From Clostridium fallax (lineage in GTDB: Bacteria > Bacillota > Clostridia > Clostridiales > Clostridiaceae), in the NCBI RefSeq assembly GCF_900129365.1, contig NZ_FQVM01000001.1, forward strand, positions 62,001 to 126,000: 64,000 nucleotides of DNA, in the 5' to 3' direction. Below, piece after piece: positions 42,264 through 50,670 of this stretch; the stretch's first letter is position 1; each line of letters starts with the position of its first letter. Position numbers and translations under genes: made by a program. The notes under the pieces were generated by a model. It searched no databases. It was not told the DNA's origin and saw only the letters and a program-made list of their open reading frames with translations.

Positions 42264-44486
42264 TTATTCTATTTCTTCATTAATATCTTCTGATAATTTT
42301 TCATCTACTATTTCTTCTATAATTTTTTCCTTGTCTTCTCCATCTATTTCTTCTTTATCTTTAGAGTATTCATCTTGAACTATAGAAAAATAGATTTCTC
42401 TATTATCTATGTCAACTTTATCACATCTAACTTTAAGTGAATCTCCAAGTCTATATATCTTTTTGGTTCTTTCACCTACTAGACATAAATGATTTTCGTC
42501 ATATACATAATAGTCGTCATCTAAATCACTTATATGAACTAATCCCTCTATAGTATTTGCAAGTTCTACGAATAGTCCAAAGGATGTAACTGAAGATATT
42601 ATACCATCAAATTCTTCTCCGATTCTATCAGCCATATATTCAGCTTTCTTAAGATCATCTACTTCTCTTTCTGCCTCTTGAGCTAATCTTTCCATTTCTG
42701 ATGATTGCTTAGATGCATTATCAACTATAGGCATAAGCTTTTTTGATCTTTCATCTGTTATTTTACCATTAATAAATTCTTTTATTATTCTGTGTATTTG
42801 AAGATCTGGATATCTTCTAATAGGAGATGTAAAGTGGCAATAGTATCTTGCAGCTAAACCAAAGTGTCCTGTGCATTCTGGTGCATATCTAGCCTGCATC
42901 ATACTTCTTAAAAGAAGAGTACTAACTACAGTTTCTTCCTTCTTTCCTTTTACCGTATCTAAAACATCTTGAAGATTTTTTGGATGAACTTCTTGAGACC
43001 ACTTTACTCTATAACCTAAGTTATAAATAAATTCTTTAAACTTTTCTAATTTTTCACCATCTGGCTCTTCATGAATTCTATAAACAAATGGTAATTTGGT
43101 CGAGAACATATGCTCAGCTATAGTTTCATTACATACAAGCATAAATTCTTCAATCATTCTATTTGCTATTTCTCTCTCATAAGGTTTTATATCTACTGGT
43201 TTACCTTTTTCATCTAAAATTATCTTTGATTCTTCAAATTCAAAGTCAATAGCACCTCTATTTAATCTCTTTTTATTTAGGATTTTGCAAAGCTCTTCCA
43301 TAGCTTTAAAATCATCTACTAAATAATCATATTTTTTTATTAATTCTTCGTCTTTATCCTTAAGAATTTTTGTAACATCTGTATAAGTCATTCTTTCTGA
43401 TGTTTTTATGACAGATTCCATTATTTCATGATTTATAACTTTTCCACTATGGTCTATTGTCATAAAACATGTCATAGCTAATCTGTCTACCTTAGGGTTT
43501 AATGAACATATACCATTAGAAAGTTTTTTTGGAAGCATTGGAATAACTCTATCTATTAGATAAACTGATGTTGCTCTTTTTAATGCTTCTTTATCTAAAG
43601 GATTCTTTTCTCTAACATAGTGAGATACGTCTGCAATATGAACTCCTAATTTATAATTTCCATCAGATAATCTTTCTATAGAAACAGCATCATCTAAGTC
43701 CTTTGCATCTTCTCCATCAATAGTTACCATTCTTATATTTCTTAAATCTTTTCTTCTTTTGTATTCACTTTCTGGAATTTCTTCTTCTATTTTTTCTGCA
43801 AATCCTAAAACCTTATCTGGAAATTCTTCTGGTAACCCAAACTTTTTAATTATTGTCAAAATATCTAATCCTTTTTCACCTTTTTTACCTAATACTTCAA
43901 CTATCTTTCCCTCTGGCTTTCTTTTACCATCTGGCCATTTAGTTATTTCAACTACAACTATATCTCCAGTTTTAGCATTTTTCTTATCCCTTTTTGGTAT
44001 GAATATATCCTTTTGAAATCTTTTATCATCTACAATAACAAATCCAAAATTTTTACTATCTTCATACTCTCCAATAGCAGTTTTATTAGCTCTCTCTACT
44101 ACACTTACTATCTCGCCTTCGCACTTTTTAGCGCCTTTATCTTCTCTTACAATTCTTACTACAACTATATCTCCATTCATTCCATCATGTATATAATTTT
44201 TAGGTATAAAAATATCATCTTTATCTTCATCTTCTAAAATAACAAATCCGTATCCTTTTTGATGAAGTTGTAATTTCCCTTGAGCTAGTGAGACTCTTTC
44301 TGGTATTCCAAATTTATCATCCTCAGTTCTAATTATCATTCCATCTTTTTCCATAGATTTTAAAACACCTTTGAATTCTCTCCACTCATTTCTTTTTATA
44401 TCAAAAATAGCTCCTAGCTCATCTATAGTCATAGGTCTATAACCAGGTTCTTTCATAAACCTTAATAAAGTTTGCTTTATTCCCAT
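42264..44486 (-). CDS. rnr: Ribonuclease R
   Basis: The 740-residue 3'-5' exoribonuclease has the N-terminal winged helix and two cold-shock domains (residues 60-230), the RNB catalytic domain with RMVTIDGEDAKDLDDAVSIER (metal-binding Asp cluster) and VHIADVSHYV, and a C-terminal S1 domain (IISSVTSFGLFVELANTIEGL). An acidic tail follows. It degrades structured RNA and is linked with tmRNA-mediated quality control, in keeping with the smpB-ssrA neighbourhood. TGGAGGATA precedes the ATG. Confidence 0.96.
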   Translation of the reverse strand: MGIKQTLLRFMKEPGYRPMTIDELGAIFDIKRNEWREFKGVLKSMEKDGMIIRTEDDKFGIPERVSLAQGKLQLHQKGYGFVILEDEDKDDIFIPKNYIHDGMNGDIVVVRIVREDKGAKKCEGEIVSVVERANKTAIGEYEDSKNFGFVIVDDKRFQKDIFIPKRDKKNAKTGDIVVVEITKWPDGKRKPEGKIVEVLGKKGEKGLDILTIIKKFGLPEEFPDKVLGFAEKIEEEIPESEYKRRKDLRNIRMVTIDGEDAKDLDDAVSIERLSDGNYKLGVHIADVSHYVREKNPLDKEALKRATSVYLIDRVIPMLPKKLSNGICSLNPKVDRLAMTCFMTIDHSGKVINHEIMESVIKTSERMTYTDVTKILKDKDEELIKKYDYLVDDFKAMEELCKILNKKRLNRGAIDFEFEESKIILDEKGKPVDIKPYEREIANRMIEEFMLVCNETIAEHMFSTKLPFVYRIHEEPDGEKLEKFKEFIYNLGYRVKWSQEVHPKNLQDVLDTVKGKKEETVVSTLLLRSMMQARYAPECTGHFGLAARYYCHFTSPIRRYPDLQIHRIIKEFINGKITDERSKKLMPIVDNASKQSSEMERLAQEAEREVDDLKKAEYMADRIGEEFDGIISSVTSFGLFVELANTIEGLVHISDLDDDYYVYDENHLCLVGERTKKIYRLGDSLKVRCDKVDIDNREIYFSIVQDEYSKDKEEIDGEDKEKIIEEIVDEKLSEDINEEIE

Positions 44487-44766
44487 ATTTTATCCTCCAT
44501 ATTCATTAAGAATATCCTTATTAATTTGCCCATTTTCCCTGCTATTTATTAGGTATTAACAGAGAATTTTCATCTCTTAGATATATTATATAACACTACT
44601 TTAAATAAATATCTAATTCTTTGTTAAATATTGCTTTTTATAAAAAATTTAAAATTTATTAAAATCTTTTAAAATTATATTTTAAATCTTTTATTAATTA
44701 TTAAATTCTTTTTTAATATAATATTTTATGTGATTTTTAAAATAAAATTTGTAAAATTTTAGAAAT
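44487..44766. other. AT-rich gap upstream of rnr
   Basis: No gene. It carries the leader and presumably the promoter of rnr on the minus strand; I see no riboswitch or second hairpin of note beyond the hppA terminator that follows. Confidence 0.4.
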
Positions 44767-44798
44767 AAAAGGATGACGGCTTATGCCATCACCCTTTT
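44767..44798 (-). terminator. Terminator of hppA
   Basis: AAAAGGATGACGGC (44767-44780) pairs with GCCATCACCCTTTT (44785-44798) with two mismatches; a T-rich run follows on the minus strand. Confidence 0.7.
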
Positions 44799-44875
44799 AT
44801 ATCTTCTTTACTATTAATATAACTAAAATATACTATTTTCATTATACTCTATAAAACAATTAATTTCAATGAATA

Positions 44876-46900
44876 CTACATGAAAATGTTAACTAATATT
44901 CCACCATATGCAGCTATTAATCCTGCAAATACAACTGAAACTATAGTCATTAATTTAATTAGTATATTCATGGCTGGACCTGCAGTATCCTTAAATGGAT
45001 CTCCTACTGTATCTCCAACTACTCCTGCCTTATGAGAAAAGCTTCCCTTTCCTCCATATACTCCAGATTCTATATATTTTTTTGCATTATCCCAAGCACC
45101 ACCAGCATTAGCCATCATTACCGCTAATAGTACACCTGATGCAACAGCACCTGCTATAAGTCCTGCTAAAGCTTGTTTACCAAAAAACAATCCCATAAGT
45201 ATAGGAATTACTACAGCTAGTATTCCTGGAAGAACCATCTCTCTTAATGCAGCTTCTGTTGATATACTAACACAGCTTTTATAATCTGGTTTTTCAGTTC
45301 CTTCCATTATTCCTGGTTTTTCTTTAAATTGTCTTCTAACATCCTCAACCATTTTATTTGCAGCTCTTCCTACTGCTTGCATTGTTAAAGCACCAAATAA
45401 GAATGGTATCATAGCTCCTATTAATAATCCTATTAATGTTAAGGGATTTAATAAGTCTATTGTCTGTAGGTTAACTACTTGTGCATAAGATGCAAATAAA
45501 GCTAAAGCTGTAAGAGCTGCTGATCCTATAGCAAATCCCTTACCTATAGCTGCTGTAGTATTTCCTACTGAGTCTAATTTATCTGTTATTTCCCTTACCT
45601 CATGAGGAAGTGCAGCCATTTCAGCTATTCCACCTGCATTATCAGCTACTGGGCCATAAGCATCTACTGCTACTGTTATACCAGTAGTTGCAAGCATTCC
45701 TACTGCTGAAAGAGAAATACCATAAAGTCCAAATGATGGAACTTGAGCTCCTCCACATATAAAATATGAAACCAATATACCTATTGCTATAAATATTATT
45801 GGAAGTACTGTAGATTTCATTCCTACTGCTAATCCTGAAATTATATTAGTTGCAGGGCCTGATTGAGATTCCTTTGCAATTTCTTTAACATGTTTGTAGT
45901 CTGATGATGTATATATCTCTGTTATCTTACCTATTGCAAGACCTACTAAAATACCGGCTAAAACAGGTCCAAAGAACACAAATGTTCCAAACATAATATA
46001 AGAGAATATTGCAGATGCTAAAATCATAACCACTCCTGCTGTATATGTACCAATATTTAATGATTTTTGAGGATCGTCTCCTTTAATTGATCTTACAGTT
46101 AATACTCCTATTATTGATGCAATAATTCCAACAGTTGATACTACCATTGGGAAAATACTTGGTGTATTATCACCTGTTATATTAATAAATGCACCTAAAG
46201 TAATAGCAGATATCATAGAGCCTACATATGATTCAAAAAGGTCTGCTCCCATTCCTGCAACGTCACCAACATTATCACCAACATTGTCTGCAATTACTGC
46301 TGGATTTCTTGGGTCATCTTCTGGTATTCCAGCTTCAACCTTTCCTACTAAGTCTGCTCCTACATCTGCTGCCTTTGTATATATTCCACCACCAACTCTT
46401 GCAAATAATGCTATTGATGATGCTCCTAGTCCAAATCCTGTTACGTATTCTACATTTAAATGGAATATCATAGTAAGAGATGCAAGTCCTACTATACCTA
46501 ACCCAACAACACACATACCCATTACAGAACCACCTGAAAATGCCACATCTAAAGCACTTTTTATATTTTCAGTTGCTGCTTGTGCTGTTCTAACATTAGC
46601 TTTTACAGCTACTTTCATACCAAAGTATCCTGCTAATATAGAGAAAATTGCTCCTATTATAAAGCATATAGCAGTACCTACGTGTATAAATATAGCTATT
46701 ACTATTGCTACTACAATAATAAAAATTGTTAGATACTTGTACTCCCTATTTAAGAAGGCCATAGCACCTTCTTCAATATGACCTGAAATTTCTTTCATCT
46801 TTTCATTGCCTGGATCTTTTTTAACTATGTTTTGCCTTAAGTAATATGCAAAGCATAGTGCAATTAGACCTACTACAACGGCTAAAATTAAATAACTCAT
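44876..46900 (-). CDS. hppA: Membrane-bound, probably potassium-dependent pyrophosphatase
   Basis: The start chosen is the ATG at 46900, preceded by GGAGGTGG; the longer ORF from 46957 lacks a site. The 674-residue, 16-helix protein hydrolyses pyrophosphate and pumps H+ or Na+. The catalytic segment is DVGADLVGKVEAGIPEDD, followed by NVGDNVGDVAGMGADLFE. The region GNTTAAIGKGFAIGSAAL has Ala where potassium-independent members carry Lys, and Gly three residues on, which fits the K+-dependent class. Whether it pumps H+ or Na+ is not settled by the sequence. It sits between secG and rnr. Confidence 0.9.
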   Translation of the reverse strand: MSYLILAVVVGLIALCFAYYLRQNIVKKDPGNEKMKEISGHIEEGAMAFLNREYKYLTIFIIVVAIVIAIFIHVGTAICFIIGAIFSILAGYFGMKVAVKANVRTAQAATENIKSALDVAFSGGSVMGMCVVGLGIVGLASLTMIFHLNVEYVTGFGLGASSIALFARVGGGIYTKAADVGADLVGKVEAGIPEDDPRNPAVIADNVGDNVGDVAGMGADLFESYVGSMISAITLGAFINITGDNTPSIFPMVVSTVGIIASIIGVLTVRSIKGDDPQKSLNIGTYTAGVVMILASAIFSYIMFGTFVFFGPVLAGILVGLAIGKITEIYTSSDYKHVKEIAKESQSGPATNIISGLAVGMKSTVLPIIFIAIGILVSYFICGGAQVPSFGLYGISLSAVGMLATTGITVAVDAYGPVADNAGGIAEMAALPHEVREITDKLDSVGNTTAAIGKGFAIGSAALTALALFASYAQVVNLQTIDLLNPLTLIGLLIGAMIPFLFGALTMQAVGRAANKMVEDVRRQFKEKPGIMEGTEKPDYKSCVSISTEAALREMVLPGILAVVIPILMGLFFGKQALAGLIAGAVASGVLLAVMMANAGGAWDNAKKYIESGVYGGKGSFSHKAGVVGDTVGDPFKDTAGPAMNILIKLMTIVSVVFAGLIAAYGGILVNIFM

Positions 46901-47056
46901 AAATCCACCTCCAATATAATTATATATTATCGTGTAAACATATTCCATATATGTCATATGTTTAAAATAATTTTTACTTTTATTTCACATTTAAAATCCT
47001 ATGAAAATTTAAATATATTTCTATTTTTAGTAAAAATATTTATAAATTTAAAAATA

Positions 47057-47098
47057 AAAAACAGGTAATACTTACAAAAAAGTAAATACTACCTATTT
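47057..47098 (-). terminator. Terminator of secG
   Basis: AACAGGTAATACTTAC (47060-47075) pairs with GTAAATACTACCTATT (47082-47097) with mismatches, then T residues on the minus strand. It follows the secG stop at 47116. Confidence 0.75.
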
Positions 47099-47115
47099 TA
47101 AAATAATCTATTTAA

Positions 47116-47355
47116 TTACTTATTTATTACTAAATTTAATAATATTGTGTTTAAAGCAAATAATATTGATGTTATTACTGTTATTTTAACAAGTAAAGCT
47201 TCCTTAGTTCTACCTTTGTTTCTGCTAAAGAAAGATTCACTGTTACCACCTTGAATAAGTCCACTTAAAGCATCTGCTTTTGATGGTTGTAATAATATAG
47301 CAATAACAATTATAATTCCTAAAACCGCTTCTAGTATTAGTAAGGCTGTTTTCAT
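47116..47355 (-). CDS. secG: Preprotein translocase subunit SecG
   Basis: The 79-residue protein has two transmembrane helices (residues of about 5-22 and 55-76) joined by a polar loop with the SecG signature ILLQPSKADALSGLIQGG. It is the small accessory subunit of the SecYEG translocon. CGGGAGGTGGC lies before the ATG. In Bacillus the order is also secG upstream of rnr, smpB and ssrA; here hppA is inserted. Confidence 0.93.
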   Translation of the reverse strand: MKTALLILEAVLGIIIVIAILLQPSKADALSGLIQGGNSESFFSRNKGRTKEALLVKITVITSILFALNTILLNLVINK

Positions 47356-47414
47356 GTCGAGCCACCTCCCGAATTTGATCTTTTCATCTTACATAGCTTT
47401 ATAAAGTTATCATA

Positions 47415-48592
47415 TCATATCAAATTTTCTTTTACAATAGTAAGCTTTTTTTTGCTATAAAAATAACAAATTATTAAAATAAAAACTAAAATATTAAATA
47501 TTAAATAGGTTATTAAAGCCCACTCCATAGATATTTTTGATGCTATACTTATTATAAAATTAATAAGGGATGCTATAATATTTTCTATCATAGAATAAAT
47601 AGATAATATTGTAGCTCTATTTAAGGATTCTATACTTTTATTCTTTATTGTTTCTGTGATTGGTTGTGTAAGTGCATATCCTCCTTCTATTAAAAATATA
47701 ATAAGAATTGTTAAATATGCTTCTCCACTAACTATTAAAATTAAATTACATAATATAATAATAAAAATTGATATTTTATATAAATTTTTTACTCCTATTA
47801 TCATCTTTATTTTATATGATTTTAAAGAAATAAATGTTGCAACCTGCATAAATGCTGTTAGTATTCCAAACCATTTTAAACTTACTCCATTTTTTATATA
47901 AAGAGGTTGATTTAAAAATACACATATAGAATGGGTAGTTTCATTTAAAATTCCAATTGCAACTATAAATAAAAGTATATTTTTATCTTTTAAAACTATT
48001 TTAAAAGTATCTTTTAAATTTTCTTTTTTATTATTTCCATCTTTTTTACTCTTATGATTTTTTACATCCCTTAAAAACATAGCAAGTAAAAATGCTAATG
48101 TATATGGAAATATAGTTATAAAAGCTAATAAATCTATAGATATTTTTACAATTATGGAACCTGTAAGAGCTGCAACTAGAAAGCCTAAAGTTCCACAAAA
48201 ACCATATATACCAAAAACCTTGTCACTTTCCTTTTCATCTATGGACGAGTATATTATGGCACTATCACAGCCTGAGATTCCTGATATAGCTAAAGATGAT
48301 AATAATGCTTCCATAAAAAACCTAAAAATGAATAAGAAAAATAAAAAATTGTTTTAGATACTAAAAACAATCCATAGGATATAACTAAAGTTTTTTTGTA
48401 TCCTATTTTATCTCCTATTATTCCCCAAGGAATTTCAAAAATCATAATAAATATGACAAAAATACCTTCTAATAAAAAAATATCATTTAAGCCTAAGCCT
48501 CTATTTTCTCTAAAAACTACAGAAAAAGCTCCATAAAATACTAATCCTTGTAAAAAGGAAATACCATATAATATATATTTATTATTCTTCAT
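47415..48592 (-). pseudogene. MFS transporter, disrupted by a one-base frameshift
   Basis: Two minus-strand frames make up one major-facilitator protein: 48592 to 48290 encodes an N-terminal part with membrane helices (ILYGISFLQGLVFYGAFSVV, then EIPWGIIGDKIGYKKTLVIS, the MFS motif A region) and stops after LWKHYYHL; 48314 to 47415 supplies the rest in another frame (ALLSSLAISGISGCDSAIIY). The join is a run of six A on the plus strand (48315-48320); one more would restore SFLGFFMEALLSSL. The drug or solute cannot be told. AGGAGG-like GGAGGG precedes the start, and a leader with two short ORFs lies upstream. Both a real mutation and a homopolymer sequencing error are possible. Confidence 0.8.
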
Positions 48593-48613
48593 AATGGCTA
48601 CCCTCCAAATTAA

Positions 48614-48664
48614 TTACAAAACAAATAAGCCTACTTTAGGCCGAAAATTTATTTTTTGTTGCAT
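48614..48664 (-). CDS. Possible leader peptide 2 of the MFS gene (16 residues)
   Basis: ATG at 48664 with AAGGATTG upstream encodes MQQKINFRPKVGLFVL, ending 21 bases before the MFS start. The codons RPKVGL overlap a GCCTAAAGTAGGC hairpin, so translation here could change the structure over the MFS ribosome binding site. No homolog is known to me; it may be spurious. Confidence 0.35.
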   Translation of the reverse strand: MQQKINFRPKVGLFVL

Positions 48665-48673
48665 AATCAATCC

Positions 48674-48694
48674 TTAAGCGCTGCCATTAGGCAT
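48674..48694 (-). CDS. Possible leader peptide 1 of the MFS gene (6 residues)
   Basis: AAAGGGG just ahead of an ATG at 48694 opens MPNGSA and stops. Its codons AATGCC...GGC lie in a GCC-TAAT-GGC hairpin enclosed by AGCG/CGCT. The order of ribosome binding site, tiny ORF and hairpins recalls antibiotic-induced attenuators. Spacing to the ATG is very short, so confidence is low. Confidence 0.35.
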   Translation of the reverse strand: MPNGSA

Positions 48695-48952
48695 TCCCCT
48701 TTCTTACGCTAATTTTATTTATAACATAAATTTAACATACTTAAGTATAAATGTTAATTATTACTTTCATAAATAATATATATAGTAATTGCGTTAATAA
48801 TATATATAATATTTAAGTTATATTTCTATTATAATTATAAATCATAAAAATTTTTAATTTAACTTAAATGGTAAACATTATCTAGTTTATTAATTACTAA
48901 AAAATTTATAATAACTCTATTTATATATAAATAACATTATATTATTAAAATA

Positions 48953-48988
48953 AAATCTGCCTTAAAGATTAATCTTTAAGGCAGATTT
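48953..48988 (-). terminator. Terminator of eno, a perfect 36-bp palindrome
   Basis: AAATCTGCCTTAAAGATT (48953-48970) is followed directly by its exact reverse complement (48971-48988); T residues follow on the minus strand. Confidence 0.88.
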
Positions 48989-49023
48989 AGTTATATAAAA
49001 TTAGTTAAAAACTTTTTAGTTAA

Positions 49024-50319
49024 TTATTTTCTTATATTAAAGAATGCTTTTAATCCTCTGTATTCTGCTACATCAGCAAGCTCTTCTTCTATTCTTATAA
49101 GTTGATTATATTTTGCAACTCTTTCTGATCTTGCAGGTGCACCAGTTTTTATTTGACCTGCATTTGTAGCTACAACTAAATCAGCTATAGTTGTATCTTC
49201 TGTTTCTCCTGATCTATGAGATACTACTGCAGTATAACCAGCTCTATTAGCCATTTCTATAGCATTTAATGTTTCTGTTAATGTACCTATTTGATTAAGC
49301 TTTATAAGTATTGAATTTGCTACACATTTTTTGATACCATCAGCTAATCTATCAGTGTTAGTTACAAATAAATCGTCACCAACTAATTGAACTTTATGTC
49401 CTAGTTTTTCAGTTAGTATTTTCCATCCTTCCCAATCCTCTTCAGCCATACCGTCTTCTATTGAGATTATTGGATATTTATTAACCCAATCTACAAAGAA
49501 ATCTGCCATTTCTGCTGCTGATAAAGTTTTACCTTCATGCTCTAATACATATTTACCATCTTTATAATATTCTGATGATGCTGCATCAATTGCAATAAAC
49601 ATATCCTTACCAGCTTCATATCCAGCTTTCTTTATTGCATCTAGTATAACTTGTATCGCTTCTTCATTTGATTTTAAGTTTGGAGCAAATCCACCTTCAT
49701 CACCAACTCCAGTAGCATATCCTTTATCATTAAGTATTTTCTTTAATGAATGATATACCTCTGCACACATTTGTAATGCTTCACTAAATGATTTTGCTCC
49801 TGCTGGCATTATCATAAACTCTTGTAAATCAACTGAGTTGTCAGCATGCTTTCCACCATTAATTATGTTCATCATAGGTACTGGTAAAACTTTAGCATTA
49901 ACTCCACCTATATATTGATAAAGTGGTAATCCTAAATAATTAGCTGCTGCTTTTGCTACTGCTAATGAAACACCAAGTATTGCATTAGCACCTAATTTAC
50001 CTTTATTAGGTGTTCCATCTAAATCTATAAGTAGCTTATCTATATAGGTTTGATCTAATACGTTAGAACCAATTAATTCTTCAGCAATAATGTTATTTAC
50101 ATTATCTACTGCTTTTTCAACGCTCTTTCCTTGATATTTTGACTTATCTCCATCTCTAAGTTCTACGGCTTCGTATATTCCTGTTGATGCTCCTGAAGGA
50201 ACTGCTGCTCTACCTATAGTTCCATCTTCTAATATTACCTCAACTTCTACTGTTGGGAAGCATCTTGAATCTATTATTTGTCTTGCTATAATGTCTACAA
50301 TTTCAACATATTGTTTCAT
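49024..50319 (-). CDS. eno: Enolase
   Basis: The 431-residue enzyme interconverts 2-phosphoglycerate and phosphoenolpyruvate. Conserved parts include IIARQIIDSRCFPTVEVEV, GRAAVPSGASTG, the metal-binding GVGDEGGFAP and SIEDGMAEEDW, and the catalytic-lysine segment KLNQIGTLTET with VVSHRSGETED. Length is normal. It is transcribed apart from the gap operon, with its own terminator, and is separated from gpmI by the feo genes. The 350-base leader holds no CggR-type GGGAC repeats that I can see. Confidence 0.97.
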   Translation of the reverse strand: MKQYVEIVDIIARQIIDSRCFPTVEVEVILEDGTIGRAAVPSGASTGIYEAVELRDGDKSKYQGKSVEKAVDNVNNIIAEELIGSNVLDQTYIDKLLIDLDGTPNKGKLGANAILGVSLAVAKAAANYLGLPLYQYIGGVNAKVLPVPMMNIINGGKHADNSVDLQEFMIMPAGAKSFSEALQMCAEVYHSLKKILNDKGYATGVGDEGGFAPNLKSNEEAIQVILDAIKKAGYEAGKDMFIAIDAASSEYYKDGKYVLEHEGKTLSAAEMADFFVDWVNKYPIISIEDGMAEEDWEGWKILTEKLGHKVQLVGDDLFVTNTDRLADGIKKCVANSILIKLNQIGTLTETLNAIEMANRAGYTAVVSHRSGETEDTTIADLVVATNAGQIKTGAPARSERVAKYNQLIRIEEELADVAEYRGLKAFFNIRK

Positions 50320-50636
50320 TTATATTTCCTCCTTATGTTTAAAAGGTATTCTTTTTTCATCTTAACTATTTAAAGTTTGCACATTATCATTAATTTTTAT
50401 GCTATGAACCTAACAAAAGTAAATTTATAACTACTTAATTAGATTAAACTTTTTTTATTTTCATACTATTTATATTCTTCTAAATTCTCCAAAACCCTTT
50501 ATATTTTTTGATTATTTACATAGAATTTAAAAATATCAATCTTTATATAAAATTTTAACTCTTATATTATAATTTATTTAAATAATTTTACTTTAATTTA
50601 CATTTATTGTATTATTTTAAAATTAATTTATGTATT
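50320..50636. other. Leader region upstream of eno
   Basis: AT-rich and without a gene. AGGAGG precedes eno. A weak minus-strand promoter candidate TTGATA, 17 nt, AATAAT lies around 50513-50541. Nothing else is seen. Confidence 0.35.
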
Positions 50637-50670
50637 AAGAAAATAGAGTGTTAAAACACTCTATTTTCTT
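50637..50670 (-). terminator. Terminator of feoB
   Basis: AAGAAAATAGAGTG (50637-50650) pairs perfectly with CACTCTATTTTCTT (50657-50670). The stem reaches into the feoB stop codon (50669-50671). Confidence 0.85.

Noticed and set aside
46284..46781. 165-codon plus-strand ORF opposite hppA
   Set aside because: It is antisense to a strongly conserved membrane protein and has no ribosome binding site; long antisense frames are expected opposite such repetitive membrane sequence.
48593..48720. Metabolite riboswitch (c-di-GMP, TPP or manganese types) in the MFS leader
   Set aside because: Fragments such as TAATGGCAGC and CCTAAAG recall parts of these classes, but the conserved cores are absent; a leader-ORF explanation fits better.
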